A DNA stretch of 64,000 nucleotides from positions 27,174 through 91,173 of the forward strand of contig NZ_MBSS01000015.1 of NCBI RefSeq assembly GCF_001695855.1, written 5' to 3'. Both the position numbers and the translations under genes were made by a program. Source of the DNA: Ensifer sp. LC163 (GTDB taxonomy: Bacteria; Pseudomonadota; Alphaproteobacteria; Rhizobiales; Rhizobiaceae). Below, piece after piece: positions 37,112 through 46,742 of this stretch; positions within the stretch are counted from its first letter, which is position 1, and every line of letters begins with the position of its first letter. Under the pieces are notes generated by a model. That model was not told the DNA's origin, made no database searches, and saw nothing but the letters and a program-made list of their open reading frames with translations.

Positions 37112-38635
37112 ATGAACAGCAATACCCAAGCGCGGCCCGCGTCCGGGCCGTCTTCCCATCATGCAAGCCAGCACGACAGGCTGAAGCGCGACGTCACGGC
37201 ATTCCAATCCTTCGCCGTCGCTTTCGGCTTCGTGTCGATCGCGACCGGCATCTTCACCGCCTATGGCGCGATGCTGTCGACGTCCGGCCCGATGGGCATT
37301 TGGACCTGGCCGGTGGTGGTCGTCGGCCAGTTGATGGTCGCCTTCATCCTCGGCTCGCTCGCAGCCCGTATCCCGGTCACAGGCTATGTCTACCAGTGGG
37401 CCTCGCGCATCTCCAACCCGGTCTTCGGCTGGATCATGGGCTGGATCAGCTTCACCTTCCTCGCCATCGTCTTGTGCGCGGTGGACTATACGATTGCCTC
37501 CACCGTGCTACCGGTCATGTTCGGCTATGAGGGCACACCCACCAACGCCTGGTGGATCACCAGCCTCGTCATCATCGCTCAGGCCGTCATGATCGCCTTC
37601 TCGACGAGGTTCACCCAGCGCTTCAACGCGATCGCGGTCACCATCCAGCTCGTCGGCATGATCGGGCTCGTGGTCCTGCTCTTCACCGTCGGCTACATCA
37701 ACAACGAGCTCGATTTCGCCAACCTCTTCAGCACCGGCAACGTGCCTGGCGACGGCTACTATGCCTTCGGTGAACTGACCAAGGCCGGCCCCTGGATCAT
37801 GGGAACGCTACTGGGTGCATTCACGATCGTCGGTTTCGAGTCCGCCGCCAATCTCGCCGAGGAAACACAGGAGCCGGCGCGGGTCGTGCCGAGGGCCATG
37901 TGGCAGGCGGTGCTCAGCCTCGGCATCATCGGCATGCTGTTCCTGATCGCCATCACCGCCCTTCTCGGAGATCCCACCACCGTCGGCTCTTCGGCAACCC
38001 CCATCGCCGACGTCATCTCCCGCGTTCTTGGTCCCATCGTCGGCAATTTCCTGCTCGTGCTGGTCGTCATATCGATCTTCTCGTGCGGCCTCGTCATCCT
38101 GTTGAGCGGTACCCGCCTCGTCTGGGCCATGTCGCGCGATGAGCGTTTCCCCGGCTGGCAGCTGTGGCACAAGATCAGCCCGACGCTGCACACGCCGGTC
38201 AATGCGACGATCTTCGTCGCCGCCATCGGCGAAATCATCCTCGCCCTGTTCTCGCAGCAGACAGACGCCCTGTTCTCGCTCTTCTCGGCCGCCACACTGC
38301 TTCCGGCGATCATCTATGCCGTGACGGTGCTGATGTATGCCGTCAAGCGCCATCAGCTGCCACCGAGCCAGGGCTTTTCGCTGGGCGCCTGGGAACTGCC
38401 GGTGCTCGTCCTCGCCATCGCATGGCTCACCTTCGAGCTTGCGATCTTCCGCGATGCGTCCTTCGCAAAGCCCTGGTCCTACGTCGCCATCATGTTCGCG
38501 ATCGGCGCGCTGTACCTCGGTTACCTACTGGCCTCACGCGGCGCAAGCGGGCTGAAAATGCCGGAACTGATCGCCATCGACGCGATCCTCGACGCGGACC
38601 GCGGCGCCGAACTCGCTTCGACACCTGCGGAATAG
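37112..38635 (+). CDS. APC-superfamily amino acid/amine permease
   Basis: 507 residues with about twelve membrane helices. AFQSFAVAFGFVSIATGIFT starts helix 1 with the unwound GXXXA region, and GFESAANLAEETQEPARVVP is the APC helix 6-loop signature. It is the last gene of the operon, with a strong ribosome-binding site (AGGAGGGG). APC permeases normally carry amino acids, ethanolamine or polyamines, not sugars, which is unusual beside a glycerol-kinase-like enzyme. It suggests an amino-alcohol or glycerol-amine type substrate, which is inference. Confidence 0.88.
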   Translation: MNSNTQARPASGPSSHHASQHDRLKRDVTAFQSFAVAFGFVSIATGIFTAYGAMLSTSGPMGIWTWPVVVVGQLMVAFILGSLAARIPVTGYVYQWASRISNPVFGWIMGWISFTFLAIVLCAVDYTIASTVLPVMFGYEGTPTNAWWITSLVIIAQAVMIAFSTRFTQRFNAIAVTIQLVGMIGLVVLLFTVGYINNELDFANLFSTGNVPGDGYYAFGELTKAGPWIMGTLLGAFTIVGFESAANLAEETQEPARVVPRAMWQAVLSLGIIGMLFLIAITALLGDPTTVGSSATPIADVISRVLGPIVGNFLLVLVVISIFSCGLVILLSGTRLVWAMSRDERFPGWQLWHKISPTLHTPVNATIFVAAIGEIILALFSQQTDALFSLFSAATLLPAIIYAVTVLMYAVKRHQLPPSQGFSLGAWELPVLVLAIAWLTFELAIFRDASFAKPWSYVAIMFAIGALYLGYLLASRGASGLKMPELIAIDAILDADRGAELASTPAE

Positions 38636-38644
38636 ATTGAGGGT

Positions 38645-38678
38645 TGATCGGCCGGGGCCAAATGCCATTGGCCGATCA
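38645..38678 (+). terminator. inverted repeat after the APC permease gene
   Basis: TGATCGGCC (38645-38653) pairs with GGCCGATCA (38670-38678), ten bases after the stop. There is no T-run, but the site lies at the end of the operon and before the convergent stress operon, so it may serve as a terminator or transcript end. Confidence 0.45.
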
Positions 38679-38824
38679 CCCGCTTCGAAAAGGGATATGA
38701 AAAAACGAAGCGACGCGGGCGAAATCGGAACGGCCGCGCATGTAAAACGCGCCGTCGGGGCATCCGCGTTGTTAACAATTGATGTCGTCTCACGAGATCT
38801 GGCAGCAGGGCCGCTCGCTTGCGG

Positions 38825-40366
38825 TCACGCTCCTGTGGAGGAGCATTCATAGAGGACTTTGCCGGTCGATGCGTCGATGCCTGCCAGGCTCACGTCATAT
38901 CCCCAAAGCCGGCTTATATGCGCGAGAGTCGCGTCTCGATTGCTTTCCTCCAGCAAAATGCCGTTCTTGATCACGTGCTTCAATCGAAGCTGCCGATCTC
39001 CCAGCAGGTCGACATCGACCACCTGTATGTCCGGTCTATGGGCCATCGGGTCATAATTCCGAGCGAGCGCGGCACGCACGGCAGAGTAGCCCCGCTCGTC
39101 ATGGATGGAAGTGACTTCACAAAATTTGTTGGCCGCGCGGTCAGAGAGACGAAACAGGCGGAATTTTCGGATCAGCGCCGGGCTCAGATATTGCAGAATG
39201 AAGGACTCGTCGCGGTGGTTCTCCCAGGCGTCGATCAGCGTGCCCATCCAGTTGCCGTTGCCGGCGATGGTGGGGAACCAGTCTCGATCCTCCTCCGTCG
39301 GCATGGTGCAGATGCGTTCGATATCCTGCATCATTGCAAAGCCCAGCGCGTAAGGGTTGAGGCCGGAGAAGCGGGAATCGTCGAAGCCCGGCTGAAAAAC
39401 AACATTGGCGTGGCTTGCCAGCAACTCCAACATTGCGCCTTCACTGATCTTGCCCTGATCGAACAGTCTATTGATAATGGAATAGTGGACGAAGGTCGCG
39501 CATCCCTCGTTCATCACTTTGGTCTGACCTTGCGGGTAGAAATATTGCGCGATAACGCGAATAATCCTCAAGATTTCGCGCTGCCACGGCTCAAGGATCA
39601 GACTGTGCTTCTCGAGGAAGTAGAGCAGGTTCTCCTCGGGTAGGCTAAGCACCTTCTTTCGTTCCAAGGCCTCGCGCTTCGCCTCCTCGATACCGGAGCT
39701 TCCGCCTGCCGTCGGCAGCGTCCGCCATAAATCGCTATAGGTCTGTTCTTCGTATTCCAGCCGCTCCCGGGCCCGCTCCCTCTCCTTTTCCGATGAGAGC
39801 CGGGGGGGACGGCGATAGTGGAATATGCCGTGATCCTGCAGGGCATGCGCCGAATCGAGAATCTCCTCCACCGCGTTGAGACCATGCCGCTCCTCGCATT
39901 TGGCGATGTATTTCTTGGCGAAGTCCATGTAGCCGAGGATCGCGCCGGCATCCGTCCACTGGCGGAAGAGATAGTTGTTCTTGAAGAAGTGATTGTGGCC
40001 GAAGGCCGCATGCGCGGTGACCAGCGTCTGCATCGGCATCGTGTTTTCTTCCATGAGATAGGTGATGCAGGGATTGGAGTTGATCACGAGTTCATAGGCC
40101 AGCCCGCGATAGCCTTTTTGATAGAGTTGGCTTTCGAAAACGAAGCGTTTGCCAAACGACCAGTGCTGATACATCAGCGGCATGCCGATGGACGAATAGG
40201 CGTCGAGCATCTGTTCGGAGGAGATGATCTCGATCTGGTTCGGATAGACGTCCAGCCCCATCTCACCGATCGCAATCGCCTCGATCGCATCATAGGCGCG
40301 GGAAAGCGTCGCGAAGTTCCATTCGGAACCGTCGAACAGCAGGGTGGAGGCTGGCCGTCTTGCCAT
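38825..40366 (-). CDS. spoVR: SpoVR family protein (YcgB-like)
   Basis: 513 residues, full family length. Landmarks are YDAIEAIAIGEMGLDVYPNQ, FVFESQLYQKGYRGLAYELV, HAAFGHNHFFKNNYLF and NEGCATFVHYSIINRLF. The family has no defined biochemical activity. In E. coli the homologue YcgB is produced under stress together with YeaG (PrkA) and YeaH, and the same three genes are joined here. It starts 12 bases after the YeaH-like gene, with GAGGGGA as ribosome-binding site. Confidence 0.93.
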   Translation of the reverse strand: MARRPASTLLFDGSEWNFATLSRAYDAIEAIAIGEMGLDVYPNQIEIISSEQMLDAYSSIGMPLMYQHWSFGKRFVFESQLYQKGYRGLAYELVINSNPCITYLMEENTMPMQTLVTAHAAFGHNHFFKNNYLFRQWTDAGAILGYMDFAKKYIAKCEERHGLNAVEEILDSAHALQDHGIFHYRRPPRLSSEKERERARERLEYEEQTYSDLWRTLPTAGGSSGIEEAKREALERKKVLSLPEENLLYFLEKHSLILEPWQREILRIIRVIAQYFYPQGQTKVMNEGCATFVHYSIINRLFDQGKISEGAMLELLASHANVVFQPGFDDSRFSGLNPYALGFAMMQDIERICTMPTEEDRDWFPTIAGNGNWMGTLIDAWENHRDESFILQYLSPALIRKFRLFRLSDRAANKFCEVTSIHDERGYSAVRAALARNYDPMAHRPDIQVVDVDLLGDRQLRLKHVIKNGILLEESNRDATLAHISRLWGYDVSLAGIDASTGKVLYECSSTGA

Positions 40367-40378
40367 TCGATTGTCCCC

Positions 40379-41695
40379 TCACCTGCGCAGCTGAACGGGT
40401 TGATGCCGGGCAAAGAGTTTGCGGAAGACGGGGTAGATGTCGGCGGGCCTTGCAACGCGCGTCATCTGGAAATTCGGTACCGCACTGTCGACCTTGCGGT
40501 AGGCGCGCCAGAGCGAGGTGCCGTTGTCCGTCGACCCGAAGATCTCGCTTTCGCGCTCGTCTATGATCTCGACATAGGCGTAATACTGGCACAGACGCAT
40601 GAGCGATTCCCGCAGAAGCTCGGCGCACCGCTCCGAGTCGCCGTTGGCATTGTCGCCGTCGGAGGCCTGGGCCGCATATATGTTCCAGAGATTGGAGGGA
40701 TAGCGGTCCTCGATGACCCGCAGCATTTCCTCAAGCGCCGTGGAAACGATCGTGCCGCCGCTCTGCTTGCTGAAAAAAAACGTCTCCTCGTCAACTTCCC
40801 GCGCCTCGTCCGTGTGGCGGATGAACACGATGTCGATCCGCTCGTAACGACGCTTGAGAAACAGGTGCAAGAGAACGAAGAAGCGCTTGGCAAGATCCTT
40901 CTCGCGCTCACCCATTGAGGCGGAGACGTCCATCAGGCAGAACATCACCGCGCTCGCATTCGGCAAAGGCTGACGTTCGAAACGGTTGAACCGCACGTCG
41001 ACGGGATCGACATAGGCGATACGCCGCCGCCGCCGTTCGATCACTTCCAGTTCTTCGCGCAGGTGCGAGAGGCTGTGGCGCTGCTGCGGGGATGGCTGCT
41101 CCTCCCTTTCCAACGCCGCGATCTCGTCGGCAAGCGCCTGAAATTCCTTCTCGCTCGGGCGACGCAGGGCCATGCGGCGCCCGAAGCTGTTGCGCATCGT
41201 TCGTCCGACATTGATGTTGCTGGGCGTGCCCACCGTCGAGAAACCGACGCGATGGGACTTGTAGCTGACGGTTTCCCGCAGGCTCAGCTTCACCATATCC
41301 GGAAGCTCCAGATCTTCGAAGAAAAGATCGAGCACTTCCTCGCGCGACAGCGCGAAGAGAAAGTCGTCCGTGTTTTCGCCCCGTCCGGGGCCGGCGCGCC
41401 CTCCACCAGCGCCTGTTTCCGGCTTCCTAAGTCGGTCTCCCGGCGAAAAGGTCTCGTTTCCGGGCAGGACATAGTGCCGCTCGCCGCTGGTCCTCGAATG
41501 CTGGAAACTGGGCTCGTCCGCACCACGCTTCGGGATCGGAACGCCGTGGGCGGCGTCCACATCGGTGATCCTGTCCGACTTTATCTGATCCCTTATCGTC
41601 CGCTTCAATTCCTCATGGACCCGCCTCAAAAAGCGCTGCCTGTTGCCGAGACTCCTGTCCTTAGGGTTAAGCCGGCGATCGATGAAATTCGGCAT
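40379..41695 (-). CDS. YeaH/YhbH family (DUF444) protein
   Basis: 438 residues. The N-terminus MPNFIDRRLNPKDRSLGNRQ and the von Willebrand-A-like C-terminal part with a MIDAS-type AVMFCLMDVSASMGEREKDL are standard for the family. Its partner is the PrkA kinase encoded 24 bases upstream, and YeaG-YeaH act together in stress and nitrogen starvation in E. coli. Its length is normal and no defects are seen. Confidence 0.93.
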   Translation of the reverse strand: MPNFIDRRLNPKDRSLGNRQRFLRRVHEELKRTIRDQIKSDRITDVDAAHGVPIPKRGADEPSFQHSRTSGERHYVLPGNETFSPGDRLRKPETGAGGGRAGPGRGENTDDFLFALSREEVLDLFFEDLELPDMVKLSLRETVSYKSHRVGFSTVGTPSNINVGRTMRNSFGRRMALRRPSEKEFQALADEIAALEREEQPSPQQRHSLSHLREELEVIERRRRRIAYVDPVDVRFNRFERQPLPNASAVMFCLMDVSASMGEREKDLAKRFFVLLHLFLKRRYERIDIVFIRHTDEAREVDEETFFFSKQSGGTIVSTALEEMLRVIEDRYPSNLWNIYAAQASDGDNANGDSERCAELLRESLMRLCQYYAYVEIIDERESEIFGSTDNGTSLWRAYRKVDSAVPNFQMTRVARPADIYPVFRKLFARHQPVQLRR

Positions 41696-41719
41696 GTGCC
41701 CACCCCCGCTTCCGCATCG

Positions 41720-43669
41720 TCAACCGGCCTTGTTGACCCGCATGTACCAGTCAACGAGCCGCCGGACCTGACGCTCGGTGTAGCCCCGTTCGGTCATGCG
41801 TTCAACGAATTCAGCGTGTTGCTTCTCGGTCGCGCTGTCCTTCTTCGAGCCGAAGCTGATGACCGGTAAAAGGTCCTCGACCTGGCCGAACATGCGCTTC
41901 TCGATCACTTCCCGGAGCTTTTCGTAACTTGTCCAGGCGGGGTTGCGCCCGTTGTTCCTGGCGCGGGCACGCAGGGTGAACTTTACGACTTCGTTGCGGA
42001 AATCCTTGGGGTTTGCGATCCCGGCAGGCTTTTCGATCTGCGACAGCTCGCTGTCGAGAATCTCGCGATTGAGGATCTGACCCGTATCAGGATCCTTGAA
42101 GTCCTGATCCTCGAGCCAGGCATCCGCGTAAGAGATGTAACGGTCGAACAGGTTCTGACCATATTCGCTGTAGGATTCGAGATAGGCCTTCTGGATCTCG
42201 TGACCGATGAACTCGGCATAACGGGCGGCGAGTTCCGACCGGATGAAATCGAGATAGTTCGCTTCGGCCTCCTTGGGAAACTGCTCGCGCCGGATAGCCT
42301 GTTCCAGGATATACATCAGATGAACCGGATCGGCCGCGACCTCCTTGGTGTCGTAGTTGAAGGTCTCCGACAGCACCTTGAAGGCGAAGCGGGTGCTGAC
42401 GCCGGTCATGCCCTCATCGACGCCCGCGGCATCGCGGTACTCCTGCAGGGACTTCGTCTTGGGATCGGTATCCTTCAGGTTTTCGCCATCATAGACCCGC
42501 ATCTTCGTATAGGTCGGAGAGTTCTCGTGCAGGGCGAGGCGCGTCGCCACCGTGAAGCGGCTAAGGTTCTCCAGTACCTCGGGCGCGCAGGGGCTCTCGG
42601 CCAATTCGCTCTCGCGAAGCAGCTTTTCATAGATCAGCCGTTCCTCCGTGACACGCAGGCAATAGGGAACCTTGACGACCAGAATCCGGTCGAGAAAGGC
42701 CTCGTTGTTCTTGTTGTGCTTGAATTGCAGCCATTCGGACTCGTTGGAATGGGCAAGTACGATGCCGTGGTAGGGGAAGGCGCCGAAGTTCTCCGTGCCG
42801 TTGTAGCTTCCTTCCTGCGTGGCGGTGAGCAGTGGATGCAGAACCTTGATCGGCGCCTTGAACATTTCGACGAATTCGAGCAGCCCCTGCGTGGTCCTGT
42901 TGAGCCCGCCGCTAAAGGAATAGGCGTCGGGATCGGCCTGGCTGAAATTCTCGAGCTGGCGGATATCGACCTTGCCGACCAGCGCGGAAATGTCCTGGTT
43001 GTTCTCGTCGCCCGGTTCCGTCTTGGCGATGGCGATCTGGCGCAGCCGCGAGGGCATGAGCTTGACGACGCTGAATTTCGAAATGTCGCCGCCGATTTCG
43101 TCCAGCCGCTTGGTCGCCCAAGGCGATACCAGGTCGGTGAGCCGCCTCTTCGCAATTCCGTATTTGTCTTCGAGCAGATCTCCCATACGGTCGCGGCTGA
43201 ACAGGCCAAGGGGCGATTCAAAGACGGGGCTTATCTTGCCGTCGATGGCCAACGTGTAGATCGGCTGCTGCTCCATCAGCTTCTTGAGACGTTCGGCAAG
43301 CGACGACTTGCCACCACCCACCGGCCCCAAGAGGTAAAGGATCTGCTTGCGTTCCTCGAGCCCCTGAGCGGCATATCGGAAATATCCGACGATCCGCTCG
43401 ATTGTATCCTCCATTCCATAGAAGTCCGAGAAGGAGGGGTAGATCTTGATGGTGCGGTTAGCGAAAATCCGGCCGAGGCGCTCATCCGCGCTCGTGTCGA
43501 TCAACTTCGGCTCGCCGATGGCAGCCACCATGCGCTCCGGCGCCGTCGCATACATGTTCCTGTCGTCGCGGCAGGCGAGGAGATATTCCTGTAGACTTAA
43601 CTCCTCGTGTGCTCCGCTCGCGTAAATTTTTGAAAAAAGGTCGAAAACATCGCCATCACTAACTCTCAT
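41720..43669 (-). CDS. prkA: PrkA family serine protein kinase (YeaG-like)
   Basis: 649 residues. An AAA+ module with Walker A LLGPVGGGKSSLAE is followed by a C-terminal kinase-related domain (YLDFIRSELAARYAEFIG, CARARNNGRNPAW-type region). The start at 43669 (MRVSDGDVFDLFSKIYASG) is preceded by GGGAG and matches the family; the frame runs 16 codons further. It is the first gene of the prkA-yeaH-spoVR operon. In enterobacteria this set is controlled by alternative sigma factors, but no such promoter was recognised here. Confidence 0.94.
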   Translation of the reverse strand: MRVSDGDVFDLFSKIYASGAHEELSLQEYLLACRDDRNMYATAPERMVAAIGEPKLIDTSADERLGRIFANRTIKIYPSFSDFYGMEDTIERIVGYFRYAAQGLEERKQILYLLGPVGGGKSSLAERLKKLMEQQPIYTLAIDGKISPVFESPLGLFSRDRMGDLLEDKYGIAKRRLTDLVSPWATKRLDEIGGDISKFSVVKLMPSRLRQIAIAKTEPGDENNQDISALVGKVDIRQLENFSQADPDAYSFSGGLNRTTQGLLEFVEMFKAPIKVLHPLLTATQEGSYNGTENFGAFPYHGIVLAHSNESEWLQFKHNKNNEAFLDRILVVKVPYCLRVTEERLIYEKLLRESELAESPCAPEVLENLSRFTVATRLALHENSPTYTKMRVYDGENLKDTDPKTKSLQEYRDAAGVDEGMTGVSTRFAFKVLSETFNYDTKEVAADPVHLMYILEQAIRREQFPKEAEANYLDFIRSELAARYAEFIGHEIQKAYLESYSEYGQNLFDRYISYADAWLEDQDFKDPDTGQILNREILDSELSQIEKPAGIANPKDFRNEVVKFTLRARARNNGRNPAWTSYEKLREVIEKRMFGQVEDLLPVISFGSKKDSATEKQHAEFVERMTERGYTERQVRRLVDWYMRVNKAG

Positions 43670-43743
43670 GGAACTCTCCCGCAGTCGCCGGAAGTCACGC
43701 GCTTCTCCTACGGCCACATCTTTTCAACGAAATTGAGCCGCGT

Positions 43744-44064
43744 TTGTTCCCTGTATTTTTTCACAAAAGGGCGCGTGCCCAGCATTTTCTGCCGGAGTGC
43801 CTTGGTTTTCTGTATGCCGACGCCCATGCGGGCTTCGACAAGCTCTATGAGAGCAATGTGATCACCGGCAAGATGTGTCTGACCCAGGTGGCGTGTTGGG
43901 CCTATGCACGCCGCGATCTCGTAACCAATTCCTTCGGAACCGCTCACCGGCAGCCGAAAGGGCATTGGGTCTGAACTCCGACCGGCAAGAGCGAATTCGC
44001 CAAGGCGATCCGCTATATGACCTCCCGATGGAGGGCCCTCACGATTTACACCAAAGACGGGCGC
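43744..44064 (+). pseudogene. IS66-family transposase (TnpC) remnant
   Basis: Two pieces of TnpC survive. FLPECLGFLYADAHAGFDKL and TQVACWAYARRDLV match the catalytic core, then after a frame change KSEFAKAIRYMTSRWRALTI and YTKDGRL match the segment before the last catalytic Glu. About 60 internal residues and both ends are missing. It abuts the palindromic repeat at 44065 and lies just upstream of prkA on the opposite strand. Confidence 0.65.
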
Positions 44065-44169
44065 CTACAGCGCCGCGCATCTATTTAGACGCGCAAAGGT
44101 CGCTGTAACAGTTTGAGTTGCTGCATAATTTTGTCCTTAAATCGATTCCGATTTAAGGAATTATGCAGT
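44065..44169 (-). repeat. 105-bp palindromic repeat, copy 1
   Basis: Read on the minus strand this matches 54290-54392 with only a few differences. It has two large palindromes. In the first, CTGCATAATT pairs with AATTATGCAG outside CCTTAAATCG/CGATTTAAGG. In the second, CTACAGCG-type arms flank GCGCGTCT-AAAT-AGATGCGC. Size and two-palindrome design recall rhizobial intergenic mosaic elements such as RIME1, but that identity is unverified. The 44170-44369 stretch after it has no gene. Confidence 0.8.
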
Positions 44170-44369
44170 GGAGATGAGCGGGCGGTCACCATCGAAAACC
44201 TGGTGGAGCAGAAAAGCTTAGCTTGCAAGGCAGCTATCGAAACCGATCTCGAACTCCAGGTTCTAAAGGCGGGAGGAATGATTCCGCTTGTTATAGCTAG
44301 GCCGATCTCAACGGAGCCAACAACACCTGGTAAAAATGTTTTCTCTGACGCACCGGGCTTCCTATCGCG

Positions 44370-45167
44370 ATGAAACGGCAATGCGCGCTTCTTGTCTGCT
44401 TTGGCCTTCTGGGGGGCAGCACGCCCGCCCAACTTTCTCCATTCGGCGTCGATCTTGAGCTGGTTCTTGCGGTTGATGTCTCCTACTCAATGGACATCGA
44501 CGAACAACGAACTCAACGTCAGGGCTATGTGAGTGCATTTCTCCAGCCTGAACTCGTCAATGCAATACGGAGCGGACCTGTCGGCAAAATCGCAGTGACA
44601 TACGTTGAGTGGGGTGGCTCGGCTGTCCAGATCATACCCTGGACGCTAATCGACGGCCCCAGCACCGCGGGTCAATTCGCAGATGCTCTGCGCCAGCAAC
44701 CGATGAGGAGGATATCGTTCACCTCGATTTCCAACACGCTGGCGTTTTCACGAAGCCTCTTTCTAATTAACCCGTTCCAGGGAATGCGACGCGTGATCGA
44801 CATATCGGGAGATGGGCCGAACAACGCCGGTGTGCCGGCGCCCGTTGCCCGTAATTCGACTGTCGCCCAAGGCATCGTGATTGATGGACTGCCCATCATG
44901 TTGACGCGCCAGGATTCCGCATCGATTCCGGACCTCGACGCTTATTATGAGAATTGTGTGATCGGTGGAGATGGGGCCTTTCTGTTGAAAGTCTCAGATC
45001 CTGGCGACTTTGCGGAGGCTATTCTCAGCAAGCTCATCGTCGAGATACTTGGACCGAGCGTGAGCAACCTGAGGCAGTTCGAGCCACTATTGCAACGCGT
45101 CGACGACCGAGCAGACTACAATTGCTTTGTGGGCGAAGAAATGCAGGAGCGCCGCATAGGACAATAG
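44370..45167 (+). CDS. secreted DUF1194 (von Willebrand A-like) protein
   Basis: 265 residues with a signal peptide (MKRQCALLVCFGLLGGST) and a mature protein opening VDLELVLAVDVSYSMDIDEQ, a MIDAS DxSxS motif of vWA folds. GMRRVIDISGDGPNN supplies the further metal-site Asp. DUF1194 proteins are periplasmic or secreted, of unknown role, with a metal-dependent binding function presumed. It stands alone between a repeat copy and the LacI gene. Only ATCGCG precedes the ATG, a poor ribosome-binding site. The 45168-45430 gap contains no convincing gene. Confidence 0.82.
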   Translation: MKRQCALLVCFGLLGGSTPAQLSPFGVDLELVLAVDVSYSMDIDEQRTQRQGYVSAFLQPELVNAIRSGPVGKIAVTYVEWGGSAVQIIPWTLIDGPSTAGQFADALRQQPMRRISFTSISNTLAFSRSLFLINPFQGMRRVIDISGDGPNNAGVPAPVARNSTVAQGIVIDGLPIMLTRQDSASIPDLDAYYENCVIGGDGAFLLKVSDPGDFAEAILSKLIVEILGPSVSNLRQFEPLLQRVDDRADYNCFVGEEMQERRIGQ

Positions 45168-45430
45168 CTCTGTGCGCAGAGATGTCTGCTGAGGTTCAAG
45201 GGCCGATGTCTCAATCCGCTCGCCTTGACGGGATTCGTACCAAAGTTCTGGTTGCAGAGACCGTTAAATAGACAGTCTCGTTAATTAACAAAAAGACCAT
45301 TTCGATTAATAATCGCCGAGGCACTCGGCGGCGATCCTGTCGACGATTCAAATGGCAACCCGATTCAAAGCGCGCCTTGGCCATCATACTCGTCACGCAG
45401 GCACGCGGATGCGCACTTGGCATCCCTCAA

Positions 45431-46456
45431 TCACAGATTCTCCTTGAGCAGGACCTCAATACGGATTTTTTCCTGTGACGCGATGGGTTCGCGCTCGTCG
45501 GTGCGCGCGCGCATGATGCGGATAGCGCTGCGCACTGCGTGCCCGGGGTCCTGTGCGATAATTGTATCGATTTGGTCGTTGCGGAGAGCTTCTTCGCTGA
45601 AGGGCGTGCGCTCGTGGACAACAATGACGATCCTTCGCGCGTCAGTATGTTGCCTGATCGCAGTGACAGGCACGCGGCTTTCCGGACTCATGATATACGC
45701 CGCGTTGATATCCGGATTATGTTCCAGGACTTGCCGTATGATCGCCGCGGCCCGGCGTTCATCCCCATAAGTCTCAAGCGACGGGAGGTTTGTCAGGCCA
45801 GGGAACTGTTGATTAATAATACTGTCAAAGCCGCGACGGCGCTCGATACTGTCCCGCGCCACCATCGTTTCCGCAACGATCATCACCTTGCCGACTTCCC
45901 TGCCGAGGAAACGGCCGATAATCTTGCCCGCTGTTGCACCAGCCGCGAAGTTGTCGACACCAACAAAGTCCGCGGTTTCCAACTTTTCCTGCCCGGACAG
46001 AAACTGAACCAGGTGAATGCCCCGCAACATCAGCCGGCCGAGCGCGTCGCGAACCTGTGGTGACTCAGGCGCCATGACGGCGACGCCGTCCACCGCTTCG
46101 TGTTCGATCGAAGCCAGATGGCGTGAAAGCTGATGCGGATCATCCGTTGGAATTTGATCCACGGTTACTTCTGTCAGCTCGGATTTGAGCGTCTGACTGG
46201 CCTCCCGGACACATTGTAGCAACTCCAGAAGATATTGATCGCCTTTGCTTGGGAGAACGAAGCGAAAGCGATAGAGCTTGTTGCGGGCCAGGACAACGGC
46301 CGCTGGATTGCGAACGAAGCCAATTCTTTCAATGGCTTCGTGCACTTTTTGCGCGGCTTTAGCACTGACATTCGGCCGTTCGTTCAGCACTCGATCAACA
46401 GTCGCCAAACTCACTCCGGCTGCTTCCGCCAGGTCTTTCGCCGTCGGTCGCATCAT
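45431..46456 (-). CDS. LacI-family transcriptional repressor
   Basis: 341 residues. The N-terminal helix-turn-helix and hinge are seen in TAKDLAEAAGVSLATVDRVL and IGFVRNPAAVVLARN. The periplasmic-binding-like effector domain includes VDGVAVMAPESPQVRDAL and AYIMSPESRVPVTAIRQ. It is divergent from the importer/dihydroxyacetone-kinase operon, and two 14-bp operator palindromes lie in the shared promoter at 46527-46570. It probably represses the operon and releases on binding the transported substrate or its product. Met2 (46453) is an equal start. Confidence 0.92.
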   Translation of the reverse strand: MMRPTAKDLAEAAGVSLATVDRVLNERPNVSAKAAQKVHEAIERIGFVRNPAAVVLARNKLYRFRFVLPSKGDQYLLELLQCVREASQTLKSELTEVTVDQIPTDDPHQLSRHLASIEHEAVDGVAVMAPESPQVRDALGRLMLRGIHLVQFLSGQEKLETADFVGVDNFAAGATAGKIIGRFLGREVGKVMIVAETMVARDSIERRRGFDSIINQQFPGLTNLPSLETYGDERRAAAIIRQVLEHNPDINAAYIMSPESRVPVTAIRQHTDARRIVIVVHERTPFSEEALRNDQIDTIIAQDPGHAVRSAIRIMRARTDEREPIASQEKIRIEVLLKENL

Positions 46457-46526
46457 CTTTCTTCACCATCCCCCTGCTGTCGCCACCGCCTCTTCTCCAA
46501 CAGCGCAAGCAAAAATGCAAGAAATT

Positions 46527-46578
46527 GAAGTGCGCACCTCAAAAAAACCTTGCGCTGAGGTGCGCACCTCAATTATAT
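46527..46578 (+). promoter_or_regulatory. two LacI-type operators with promoter for the importer operon
   Basis: GAAGTGCGCACCTC (46527-46540) and the perfect palindrome GAGGTGCGCACCTC (46557-46570) are 30 bp apart. The second occupies the 17-bp spacer between a possible -35 (TTGCGC, 46550-46555) and -10 (TTATAT, 46573-46578). Occupation would block RNA polymerase directly. The even-length CG-centred palindrome is the normal form of LacI-family operators. Confidence 0.65.
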
Positions 46579-46742
46579 GGCTGACAACACGGTGACAAAG
46601 CCGGCCCAATGGCGAAAGTCCCGATGTTGGAGGAGGAGGCGCGCGCCCGAAAAGGCAGACTCTTTGCGCCTATTGTTGCTCATCGAGAGCGTAAGGCACG
46701 TGCCGATGGAGGTCGGGCTGCCGCACGGGAGGAGATTGTTTC

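Noticed and set aside
43744..43974. 76-codon open frame as a possible intact small gene near prkA
   Set aside because: It matches the middle of IS66 TnpC and is a transposase fragment.
45180..45270. 30-codon open frame downstream of the DUF1194 gene
   Set aside because: Short, no clear ribosome-binding site and no match; not supportable as a gene.
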